This document shows, one piece after another, positions 1 through 10,090 of a stretch of DNA of 64,000 nt. The notes below the pieces were generated by a model. The model did not search any database, was not told the DNA's origin, and was given only the letters and a program-made list of their open reading frames with translations. The first letter of the stretch is position 1, and each line of letters begins with the position of its first letter. Origin of the DNA: Tuctoria greenei (Eukaryota > Streptophyta > Magnoliopsida > Poales > Poaceae); assembly GCA_036927565.1 (NCBI GenBank), contig JAYESD010000001.1, positions 278,391,560-278,455,559 of the forward strand, written 5' to 3'. The translations under genes were made by a program, and so were the position numbers.

Positions 1-1593
1 GAATGCTCCTGTAACAATCCTCAACTAGCTGCTTATCTCCTTGAAGTCTAGAGGCTTCAGAAGGACTTCGAAGTCCTGGACCTCCACCATGTCCAGCGTG
101 TTCATAACGCTAAAGCAGACGAACTCTCGACGAAAGCGTCAAACAGAGCTTCGGCTCCCGACAGAACCTTCGTCTGTAGGTTGTAAAAACCCACAGCTCA
201 GCCTGCCGAACTAAGCGAAGGGGGTGAGACCAGCATCCCGAAGCTGGCGGTCCCAATGGCCCTGTTACCATGGCAGCCATCAAGGGTCGTAGGTGCTGCC
301 GGAAGCTCCGAGCAACCCAGCACGCAAGACTCAAATGCTCAAGCAAGCTCCGACGCATGGATCTCGGAGATCCGGAGCTACTTGAAAGACAATATCCTTC
401 CTGACGATGATGTATCCGCTAACCGGATAGTCAGATTGGCTAAAAGATACACGCTAGTAGAAGGGGATCTCTACCGGCGTGGTGCCAACGGCATCCTAAT
501 GCGGTGCATCACAAGGGAAGAAGGTTGTGAGCTCCTCGCGGAAATCCATGGAGGCGAGTGTGGGAACCACGCGTCTTCCCGCACGCTGGTCGGTAAAGCC
601 TTCCGGCATGGCTTCTACTAGCCTACAGCGCTCTAGGATGCAACTGAGCTAGTGAAGAAATGTGAAGCATGCCAGTTCCATGCAAAGCAAATTCACACAC
701 CGGCTCAGCCTCTACAAATGATACCTCCTACATGGCCTTTCGCTGTGTGGGGGATGGACATCTTGGGACCTTTCCGAGGAGCCGTTGGAGGTTACAAGTT
801 CCTTTATGTTGCCATTGACAAGTTCACCAAATGGCCGGAAGCAACTCCAGTTGTGACAATAAACAAGCAATTGGCTATCAACTTCTTACAGTCCATCATA
901 TGCAGATTCGAAGTCCCGAACAAAATCATAACAGATAGTGGGACCCAATTCACAAGCTCTGCTTTCCAAGGATATTGTGAAGACCTCGGCATCCAAGTCA
1001 GCTACGCCTCCATAGCTCACCCGACAAACAATGTCCAAGCTAAGAGAGAAAATGCAGAAATCCTGAAAGGACTCAAGACACGCACATATGAGTGCCTGAA
1101 AAAACATGGAGCTAACTGGATCGATGAGCTTCCACCCACTCTATGGGCCAACAGGACAACTCCAAACCGGTCAACTGGAGAGACACCCTTCTTCTTGGTG
1201 TAGGGAGTTGAAGCAGTCTTTCCTCCAGAAATCACCTTGGGGTCGCTCCAAGTCCGGACCTCCGACGAAGCCACGTAGGACCAGCTCTGACGTGAAGACC
1301 TTGACCTCCTTGAAGAGGGAAGGTGCCGAGTAGCTGTTCAGAATGCTCGATACCGCCAAGCTCTTCTGCGCTATCACCAAAGGCATGTTCACAGCCGACA
1401 GCTCGAGGAAGGCGATCTAGTGCTACGGAGAATACAATCTAGAGAAGGGTTAAACAAACTCTCCCCCAACTTGGAGGGACCCTTCCGAGTGATCAAAGTA
1501 TCCCGTCCCGGATGCGTTCGCTTGGCAACCGAGGATGGGACACCTCTCCCAAATCCTTGGAATATTGAGCACCTCCATAAGTTATACGCTTAA
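1..1593 (+). pseudogene. gypsy pol remnant: RNase H end plus integrase
   Basis: One reading frame runs from base 1 to the stop at 1591-1593. It holds the RNase H C-terminus (motif HNAKADELS near 110-135), an H2C2 zinc-finger integrase segment (about 440-690, with CEACQFH) and the integrase core. The first two catalytic aspartates are present (GAC at 757-759, GAT at 934-936). At the D,D-35-E glutamate position the codon is AAG (1042-1044), a lysine. In-frame stops include 49-51, 619-621, 634-636, 1201-1203 and two more near 1276-1290. A C-terminal tail ending in a HLHKLYA motif follows. The enzyme would normally insert element cDNA; this copy cannot. Confidence 0.9.
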
Positions 1594-2912
1594 TATCACG
1601 GAGGTGAGTCTGTAATTACATGTGATGTATGTTATAGATTCATTGTACAGAGTCGGGTAGCTCCTCCGGGAGGGCAGCTGGACCTACCCTGTTAGGTCCG
1701 CAACGTCCATGCAACACTTGTCACAGTCTCAGAACTAAAAGTCTAGCTAGCTACCTTGGGTCAAACGAGAGACGAAACACACTTAGTCTGGTTCCGTACC
1801 CTAAGAGTGTACTTGTTTCCCCTATACCCCGGACCTATAATGAAAGACATCATTATGTGAAAACAGACTCCACGTGCATTTACTTTGTACAGGCTCAATA
1901 TTTTTTATTTTTCTCTTTCTTGTCTATAATAAAGTTGTGCAGTTCTTAAGAAACTTTAGCTTGACCAGTTCATGTACACTTCGAGTTGCATTGTCTATTC
2001 TTCCGGGTCCAAACATTGTTGATGGCCTACTCGTCTGAATGCCGCCAAGCCAATCTAGGGCCGGAGTGTGCTATCAACTTAGCCTGGTCATGCACCCTAA
2101 GTACGCCACTCTACCTACACCCTGGCAGGCTGAAGTAAGGCGAGTCCAGAAACAATCAGACCTGAAGGAAACAAGACGGCGCTCTTGATTGTATTTAGAA
2201 TTGTGTTCGACCTAAAAATTTCTCGGGAACAGTAAGCCGCAATGAAGTTATAGATAGGAAATGGATTTTACTGTTTTTCTTGACTTCAGTGTGCAGGAAA
2301 AAAAATATTTCATGATGATGGTGAATGAAACCGGAGCTGCCAAAGCTCCGACATCCTCTAGGCGGCTTGTGGTCGATGTTCAAACATTGATATCGAGCGT
2401 CGCTGGAGCTATTCAGCTCCGGTAAAGCTAGGGGGCAAGCCATCAACGTGAAGAAAAGATGGTGGAAAGACTCTATAGTGGAGTCTGTTGTCAATACACC
2501 ACGTGTTGACATAGGTCACTGCCGGAGCTACCAAGCTCCGACACCCTAGAGGACTAACCGTCGATGCTTTATGCGTTGATGGAGACTACTGCCGGAGCTA
2601 CTAAGCTCTGGCGATAGTCAATGCCGGAGCTACTAAGCTCCGACAACCTCAGGGGGCCTACACTATCAAAGACTTCGGACCTACATTCTACAAGTTCGAA
2701 GCATGCAAGTCTTCGACAACTGTTACATCCTCTTGGTACATGTTCACAATCAAATTGTGTACATCTACCAGGGGGCCAAGTGAGACAAAGGTGTTGAAGA
2801 CAAAAAATGAAATTCATAGAAAAAATTTGGATTTCATTCATCTAGAGACAAGAGATTACAAAATTGGAGAATAAGAAGAGAGAATACAAGCGAGGGATAC
2901 AGAGAGATGGTC
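1594..2912. other. retroelement spacer between pol and antisense ORF
   Basis: About 1.3 kb with no supportable protein on either strand apart from the palindromes at 2331-2644. It is part of the Tat element. AT-rich stretches near 1895-1935 and 2795-2860 could hold transcript ends for the sense or antisense ORFs, but no signal there is decisive. Confidence 0.6.
2331..2644. repeat. five dispersed GGAGCT..AGCTCC palindromes
   Basis: Near-palindromes of about 20-22 bp recur at 2331-2352, 2403-2422, 2521-2542, 2591-2612 and 2623-2644. Each has a GGAGCT half, a 4-5 base spacer and an AGCTCC half, often flanked by GCC and GAC. They lie in the untranslated spacer between pol and the antisense ORF. 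Related GGAGCT/AGCTCC words occur in the LTR (about 7138-7220). Function is unknown; RNA hairpins or protein sites are possible. Confidence 0.7.
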
Positions 2913-3851
2913 CTAGACCCTATGGAAGAACTGGGCGACCTTCTGGGCCACCTCCGACACGTTGGCTCGGGCGGCTTCACCCTCTCCTTCGATGGGACCT
3001 TCAAGCATCGGGTCCAGAGGGAATCGAGGGTCCCGGCTGGTGTAGCACGTCCGCACAAACTCTACGACGTTCTTCGCCAGGGACTGTCCCTCAGTTTCCA
3101 GCTGGTGCGCGATGACATCGCCCATCTTGGTGAGCTTGTTGCCTGCTGAACTCAGCGCCTCCAACGCCTGGTCCAGCTCTGGCTCCAGATCATTTGGACA
3201 CACAGGACTGAAGCCCATTGGCATCAGCGCGTCGTTGGCCTTGCCCAGGAAGTCCCAAACTTGTTCGGACTCCGCAACCCTTGCCCTTCGCATCTCCTCC
3301 AAGGATCTTTTGGCCGCCGCAAGCTCCGAGCTCTCCCAAGCAAGATGCTCCACCTCTTTGGCATTCTGCTGAATCTTTTCAGCAACCTGCCTTTCGAGTT
3401 TGCTGAGCTCTTCCTCCCGGAGGTGGATCTCATTCCGGCGGTTGACCAGATCCTTCTCTCGGCCCCGCACTTTCTTCTCCCTTGCAGCGATAGCATTCTC
3501 CTGCTTGTAGAGATCTTGCCCTTGCTCCCAGGCCTTCTTCTCCTCTTCCTCGCAACGCTCCTCCAATTTCTTGGTGCATTCTTTGAGGCTCTTGTCAGCC
3601 AAAGCTGTCTTTTGGACAAGCTCTTCCTCCCTCTTCACGAGGTCGTCCTGCAGCTCCAGGAGTTTTTGCTCTTCATCTTTGAGCTTTCTCTCCCGCGCCT
3701 CAAGAGCCTCCCGACGCTTGAAGAGACTATCGTGGATGGCGGCGAGCCTCTCCTGGCGGTCATCCGCCGCGCTATTTGTAGCTTTAGCCTGCTCATAAAT
3801 GGCTTGATACTGGTTGTAGAGGGATCGCGTCATGCTTTCCCTCTCATCCAA
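2913..3851 (-). pseudogene. antisense ORF of Tat element, coiled-coil C-terminal part
   Basis: A 312-residue frame read on the minus strand. Residues about 20-190 are rich in E, K, R, L and Q in heptad-like order (for example KLKDEEQKLLELQDDLVKRE), so a long coiled coil is predicted. A small globular tail follows. It continues the antisense ORF that starts near 6656, separated by stops near 3885 and 3936. Such antisense proteins have no proven function; a structural role is only a guess. Confidence 0.65.
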
Positions 3852-3935
3852 CAGCTTACCCCAGTACTCCAGGCGGACTTTCTCCCTCTACACCCACTCC
3901 TTGTCGTTAGCCAGCCTCGACTGCGCCAGCTTGGT

Positions 3936-4974
3936 CTAGAAGTGGAGCCAGTTGCGCCACCTCCTAAGGGTTTGACACTCCTCCTCGAGGGCCTTGCTGT
4001 CGTGGTAAAAAGCCAGTTGGACCTGGCGAAGACTGGAGCAGGCGTTGTCAATAGACAACGATAGGGGGATCAGGTCCAGACCTGCCGGGGTCCTCTCCGC
4101 TGTCTCCAGCGGGTATTCAGTAACAAAAATTGGGTCCCACTCTACAAGAGCGGTCCCCTGAGCTTCCACGGCTCTAAGGCCATCCTCCGGGGTAGCCTCG
4201 GCCGCTGCCGAGGAAGGTCCTACAGTAGAAGTTCTGACCTCCGGAATTGGCTCCGAAGGTCCCGCCGCCAGGTCTTTAACAACTGGCCCCTCGGGCGGGG
4301 GGCCAGCAGCTTCATCTTGGCACCCTGGCTCAGTAGCGGGCGCCTCCGGGATCACCACTTCCAGAACAGGTGTTGAAGGTTCAGTCGGAGTAGGAGCTAC
4401 TTCCGGCTCCGGCGCAGGCACCTCCTCCGCCGATGGCTCAGGCGCTGGCGCTTCGATCGCCATAGGCTCAGGCGCCGACACCTCCATAGCAACTGGCTTG
4501 GACACCAGAACCTCTTCGACGAATAGCTCTACAGCCAGAACTTCTACAGCAACCGGCTCTACCGCCAGAGCTTCCTCGAAAACCAGCTCAAGCGCCGGAG
4601 CTTCATCAACCCCCGGCTCCACCACCGGGACCTCATCAACCACCGGCTCGACTGTCGGGGCTTCGACAACATCCGGATCTAGGGCCGGAATTGCAGCTAC
4701 CTCAGGCTCTGTGGTCGGAGCGTCCAACATCTCAGCATCCAAGCCTGGAGCTTCAACCTCCGGGGCTGGTGCCGCTGGTACATCTTCATTCGCGTGGTCC
4801 GGCGCTACCACGCGGGCCTATGGAGATGAGTCGAGGTCCAAGACCACGACAGCCAGCGCTGGAGCTGCCGCAGCCTCAGCCACCTCTTGGGGCGGCGCTG
4901 GAATTGGAGCCGGAGCTTCAGCCTGCACAGCCTCAACTGCTGCTGCAGGGACCGGAGCTTCACCCTTTTCTTAG
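3936..4974 (-). pseudogene. antisense ORF of Tat element, acidic Pro/Ala repeat part
   Basis: The minus-strand frame encodes a low-complexity acidic stretch with loose repeats of the type PAPEPxxEEV and VEPVxxEV. A more ordered end follows (about residues 225-291 of the 4811-3936 open segment). An in-frame stop sits near 4818. It joins the Transposase_28-like part upstream to the coiled-coil part downstream. The repeats explain the unrelated Ser/Thr/Gly-rich reading on the plus strand, which is a shadow. Confidence 0.6.
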
Positions 4975-5055
4975 GAACGCTGTGGATGAAGGATGAAGAA
5001 ACTCAAAATACAGACATAACAATAAAACAACTGACTGAGGTAAAAAAATCAAAAA

Positions 5056-5835
5056 TTATCTCGGAAGGCTTCCGCACCAGTTAGCACGGAACCTCTTCTC
5101 CGGACGCTCCGTATTGGCCCCGGCCGCCACTGGCGTGGTAGTCTCGGAGGGTCCCCTGGAGCTTGCTGCTGCTATCGATGTTGCCCTGGTCGAGGCGCCC
5201 CTCGACCGGGAAGGACCTCCGGACCCAGAGCCCTCAGCTGGCTCTGGTACTGGAGTCACATGGTCGGAGCTAGCACCCCGGGAAGATGCTACTACTGGAG
5301 TAGATGCCGCCGTTGAAGATCTCCCCCTCCGGGGAGAAGGGGCCGCTGTGGAAGAAGCGGGCTTGACGGACCTCCCATCGGTATGCTTCAGCTTCCTCTT
5401 ACGGCTCGAGGGCTCGACCAACTCCTTGCCCTTGCCTACGACTTCGGTTCTTGGCTTTGGGGAGGGAACGGAGCCACCTTCAGGAGCTCCGGAGATCACC
5501 AACCTGGTGGTTGAACGCCTCTCAACGACACCAAGGTCGTCAAGCACCGGCATCGTCCGCCAGAGCTCCCTGCTGAACTCTGCCTCCATGTTCAGAGGGA
5601 GGAAAGCTGCCAGCGGAGCTAAGTCATCGCCCTCGACGTCGATGCTATGCTGGAACTTCTTGAGGTGGAACTCCAAAGTTGCACCCTCCATGTTGGACTT
5701 CAAACCGGTCTCGATCCGGTTGTCGTCCAGCATACTGTTGAGGGCCCAAGCAAGCTTCTCCCTCTTCTTCAGCGGAGCCCACCTGTTGGTCAGGAAGTTG
5801 CAAAACACCGCCTGAGGAGTCCTTCTTCCACGCAA
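5056..5835 (-). pseudogene. antisense ORF of Tat element, middle part
   Basis: A minus-strand frame of 259 residues. It begins with a conserved-looking segment (VFCNFLTNRWAPLKKREK) that continues the domain encoded at 5790-6656 in another frame, so a frameshift lies in the 5790-5835 overlap. The second half is Ser/Thr/Pro/Arg-rich with a basic patch near SSRKRKLKH that could act in nuclear import. The frame stops at 5056-5058. Confidence 0.65.
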
Positions 5836-6656
5836 TGGCGGATCCTGGTTATAGCAGGGTTGAAGGCGTATGATAACACCGGAGCTTCACTCCAAACTAC
5901 AGTGTCGATGTTGGGGAGGCCTTCTGGCAACTCCAGCTTCTCGTGCTCCTCCACCCTGATGACAATCCAATCCTTCTTCCATTCGTCCCACTTCTCAGAA
6001 GGGAACGACCGCAAGTACTTGTACGGGCACTTCTTGCGCTTCACAAAATAGTAGAAGCCAAGGTACTCATCACTCCTGCCCGTAGTGTGGACAGTGAAGA
6101 AGGTGCGGAAGAGCTCAATGTAGGGGGGAATGCCCACCCACATCTCGCAGAAGTGGACAAAGATCGACACCAAGAGAATGGAGTGAGGGCCAAGGTGGTA
6201 CAGTTGCAGACCATAGAAGTCTAGCAGCATCAAGAAGAAAGAGGAGAAAGGTGGGATCAGTCCCACCAAGGCGTACGCGGAGAAGTACACCATGTTGCCG
6301 GCATGTTCCTTCTCGAACGGAAGCTTGCCGGCGTGGACCAAGTGGTTGAAAAAGTCAGGGGACCACCCCATGAGGGTCCAGACCTTCTTCAAATCACCAT
6401 TGGTCTTCAGTCGGCTCTGGCAGAGACCCAACTCCATCGCGGCACAGCGAGGCAAGAGAGGAAAAGCATGCGAAAGTTTGGAAGGTTTGAGCGCAAGTTC
6501 GAATGAAAGGCGTAAAGAACCCCAAACGGTGCATGCTTTCCTTCTTAAGTAAGCCCCCGCAACCGCTTGGATGGAAACCGCAGAGGAGCCGACGATACCA
6601 GTCAAAAACTTCACCCTGCCAATGACAAGGGGGCCCGGGACCACCCCGACGATCAA
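5790..6656 (-). pseudogene. antisense ORF of Tat element, gypsy-type transposon domain
   Basis: The minus-strand protein carries a segment (LLDFYGLQLYHLGPHSI, then FVHFCEMWVGIPP) that I recognise as the plant 'putative gypsy type transposon' domain (Transposase_28, PF04195). This domain marks antisense ORFs of grass Tat elements. The usual start is not clear: the first about 85 residues of the open frame look unrelated and may be non-coding. The frame is lost at about 5810, where reading moves to the 5056-5835 frame. Confidence 0.75.
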
Positions 6657-6953
6657 GTCGAGGTTCCTACCCCAGGCGAACGATTGTCATCATGAAAGGC
6701 GGGAAACCCGAAGGCGGCGGCCTAACAGGGCGCGCGGAACCGATATGATTTTCGCATCAGGAACTGGTGACCTTCAATTGTGTGAGATCCGCACGCCGAG
6801 ATCTCACCTGTCGCATCCAAGATATGCCACGCGGTGGTGGTTTAACTGCGAACTATCACCAACGGCACGTCCGAAGACCCTTGAAGACACGACTCAAAAA
6901 TCAAAGAATGGACCCACCTCCGGGAGAATGACTTCATCCAAAAGGTCTCTCCT

Positions 6954-6975
6954 AGAGGTGGGCCTAGGGGGCCAC
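6954..6975 (+). promoter_or_regulatory. purine-rich tract before 3' LTR
   Basis: A G-rich tract (GAGGTGGGCCTAGGGGG and a few bases) ends directly before the TGTCGG start of the LTR. This is where a gypsy element has its plus-strand primer. It is interrupted by CCT, so it may have mutated. Confidence 0.5.
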
Positions 6976-7858
6976 TGTCGGTACCCTACGTACCGGATAC
7001 CCCTTGGGATTGCAAAGATCACAAGGAAACTCCATCTACCAGATTTGAAGACCTTTGAAGGCCCCACATGTCAGGTGTAACCGGACCTGCTTCCCCGACA
7101 TAGTTAGTCCCAGGGCTGCCACGTGTATCATAAGACCGGAGCTATCGCCCACACATGGGAAAGCTCCAGACTAGATACTGGTATGGTATCCCTGTACCTA
7201 ACCCCAGATAGAGGAAAGCTCCGGTACTGACACGTGTCCAACAGCACCGGACCTACCCGTCCACGACGGTAAACTCCGGAGCTGCCACGTGGTTGAACCG
7301 CCGGACCTTCAACTTCAACAATCAGGCTGGTGGACCCCTAACGACTTTGGACCTTCAAGGAGCAATCAAAGACTTCGAGACCTGATTAAGTGTCATTAAT
7401 GTCATATTAATGACACACGATCGGATGGCCCTTAATACCAGTAACGGGACTGTTAAGGCCCGTTACTGGGCTATTAAGGGTAATTAACCTCATTAATTGT
7501 GTATCAAGCATGTGTAACCACTGGGGCCACATGTCGGGCCAGGCTAACGGTGTAACGACCAGTCCTTGTACTATAAAAGGACTGGTCGACGATACATAAG
7601 GGATCGGTCCAGACCTTTACTGGACTCCCTGACCCAGACGAGCTTCTTCTTCTGGAGCTTCTTCTAGACTCACACGCTTAATACAACACCAACACACCCC
7701 GTGGAGTAGGGTATTACGCTCAGGCGGCCCGAACCACGTAAATCTTTGTGTCCACTTGTCTTTTACCTTCTTGAATCTCTGCGCACCCATTACTGAACTA
7801 CAACTCCTCGATCTACCAACGGTAGTGTTGGGAGATATGCCGGATCCAAACACCGACA
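6976..7858 (+). repeat. 3' LTR of the Tat element
   Basis: The LTR is 883 bp, starts TGTCGGTACCC and ends ACCGACA, so its short ends are inverted (TGTCGG/CCGACA). A related LTR begins at 63293, which supports the 5' boundary. A TATA box (TATAAAA, 7572-7578) lies where the U3/R boundary is expected. The next five bases (CTAAC) would be the target duplication, but the partner copy is outside the window. Confidence 0.85.
7572..7578 (+). promoter_or_regulatory. LTR TATA box
   Basis: TATAAAA in a moderately GC-rich context, about 285 bp before the LTR end. It is the best core-promoter candidate of the LTR. Confidence 0.6.
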
Positions 7859-8783
7859 CTAACTATTTATAATGAAAGTCTATGCTTTAGCAAATGTTTT
7901 TCTAAAATTATTTTAAACCAAATTGTCATGTTGTATTGCTGTAATTGTGTGATCATTGATGTTGTTTTGAGTGTTTAAATATTTGTTTGAATACTAAAAA
8001 TTGAAGTAGAACAAAAAATAAAAAATTTTGGAAATGGCGTAAGACCTAGTCCTCTTCCTTACTCAGCGCTTCTGAATCTCGGGGCGGGATTCTTTTTAAG
8101 GGGGTAGATTTGTAACATCCCAATTTTGATGTACAAGTAAACTTGAATTTATATTAATTTAAATAACTAAATTAAAGCAAGGAAGGAATTAAAAAACGTG
8201 TGTAATTGTGTATTGAATCCTTGTGAGTGCATGTGTATGTTTGAATTAAAAATATTAACTTAGAAAATGTGTTAACAATTTGCTTGAATTCAAAACCCAA
8301 GTTTGAATTGAAGGAAGAAAATAGCAGAACCAAAAGAAAATAAAATACCCTTCAGCTTAAAAAGAAAACCCATCTGGCCCATTCCTACTTTCTCTCTCCC
8401 AGGGCCTTTCCTTGCCAGCCCATGCGCACATTGGAACCCTACTCCCTTTTCCCTCTCTTTGGCCAGTGCGGCCCACCTCTCTTCGCCCCAACCACAGCCC
8501 AACCCAGTGCGCATAGGATCCTCCTCCCCTGCTTGTCTCTTTCACTCCCTCATTGGCTCGTGGGCCCCACCCGTCAGCCTTTCCTTCCTCTTTCCCAGCC
8601 AACCGCAGCCCACCCGCATTGGATCCCCTTCCCTGATCTTTTCCCTCACCCACTGCCGCAAGGACCCTACCTGTCAGCGCCAGTCCTCTTCCTTCCCCCG
8701 CTCCTTTTCCGGTGCAGGGTCACGCGGAAATCGTGATCGCGGATGCCACCGCGCTTCCTTCATGGACGCCAAGATGCCAAGAA

Positions 8784-8872
8784 AATCATGATCCCATCTT
8801 CATGCCGCGCAAGAAACATGTCCTATAAATCATGATCCCATCTTCGTGCCACGCAAGAAGTCTGTCCTATAA
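8784..8872 (+). repeat. 44-bp tandem duplication carrying TATA boxes
   Basis: A 44-bp unit starting AATCATGATCCC and ending in CCTATAAA is present twice in tandem with about four differences. Each copy ends with a TATAAA word (about 8824-8829 and 8868-8873). It lies in the first kilobase of the long LTR and may be a doubled core promoter. Confidence 0.7.
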
Positions 8873-9629
8873 AGTGCTCGCGAGCGTATAGCCACACGGT
8901 TGCCGTCTCCTCCCCTAGGTGAGCCATGCCACATGATTTCCACCTCTCCCACCTCCATCAATCACGCTGACTCGTCCTCCATCATCGAGGAAACACGGTG
9001 AACCAGTCCAGGTCCTCACCGATGCCGATCGCCGCCACAAACCCTAGCCTCATCGTGACTCTGTGAGTGCTTCCGCCCTCGCCGTCGTTTTGATGTTTTC
9101 CTTACTTTCCTTATCGATCTAACCTCCCTACCTCGTTTTCCATGGCATGGAACACCTCCCAGGCAAGGATACTAGAGGAGGACCAACGACGTGGTGCCAT
9201 TCCGACGAAGGCCGACGCTGTCCGTCGCCTCTCCTCGTCGCGCACACATCTTCGAGCTTTCCCGTGATGCGCTACCCACCTAGGTGAGAATGTGACTTCC
9301 TCCTATTTCGATTCATGCGCTTAGGGTCGAGCTTAGGGTGGTTTACAAGTAGATCACGCTTCTCTAGCGAGCTTCTCTGTACCCGCCGTCGCGAGCCCAC
9401 TGTGCGCCTCCCCGAATCGCGAGACCACCGTAGATGAGTCCCTTGTGCTCTCCTCTGTCGATTTAGGTGGCCCAAGGTGTGTTTAGATGATTTCCCCTTG
9501 CCGTTTTTGTAGCCCCGACGAACTCGGGCGACCGGCCATGGCGGCACCACCGTGGCTGCCGTGGCCCCCAAGCTCGGCAAGGAAGAAGGCACCCAAGCCG
9601 TTAGATCCTTTCTCTATGGCTAAGATTAG

Positions 9630-10090
9630 TTCCACGTACCCTTTCGTTTTGTTTAAATCTCCACCATCCACTGGCCATCCCTCGATTGTGATCAAGCCAC
9701 GTGTAGCCCCTTGTAAAATAAAATCTCAGCTGTGCTAATAAAATCCTATGGCCCAGATAGACCCCTACGTACCCCTTCGTTGGTCTGATCTGGACCCTTA
9801 GATCTCAGCTCGATGGCTAGGATTAGAAGGAGTAAATAGTTATATCTAATAAAATCTTGGCCATCCATTTCAGATCGCACGATCCACGTTATATTAGTCG
9901 TACCCCTTCGTCCCCTTCGATCTCGGCCGCACGTTTTAAATCGTAGGGCCTCTGTAGGGACATGTATATACAAAGCTTGTTTTAAATCTGGTGCACTCAC
10001 CTCACATCCAATGGCTAGGATTTAATTAACCGATACCCCTTCGTTTGTTCTGATCTGGTGCATCCGCTTTAGATCCGATGGCTGACATAG
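9630..10090 (+). repeat. degenerate direct repeats in the LTR
   Basis: The phrase 'tacccctTCGTttg..tctgatctgg..' followed by 'agatc..gatggctagga' recurs about four times (near 9640, 9770, 9900 and 10035), spaced roughly 130 bp. The copies have diverged strongly. Confidence 0.5.

Larger units (their letters stand above)
1..7858 (+). mobile_element. Ty3/gypsy Tat-lineage LTR retrotransposon, 3' part, decayed
   Basis: The order is RNase H end, integrase, a spacer with palindromes, a long ORF on the opposite strand, a purine-rich tract and a 3' LTR ending at 7858. A long antisense ORF between pol and the 3' LTR is a known hallmark of grass Tat-lineage elements such as RIRE2 and Grande. The 5' LTR, gag and most of pol lie before base 1, so the target-site duplication cannot be tested. 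Several in-frame stops and a lost catalytic residue show that the copy is dead. The lineage call rests on gene order and protein resemblance. Confidence 0.85.

Noticed and set aside
4498..4996. Ser/Thr/Gly-rich plus-strand frame
   Set aside because: It is the complement of the acidic Pro/Ala repeat of the antisense ORF.
8290..8791. Open frames on both strands in the Tekay-like LTR
   Set aside because: They lie within LTR promoter DNA, are biased by composition and have no recognisable domain.
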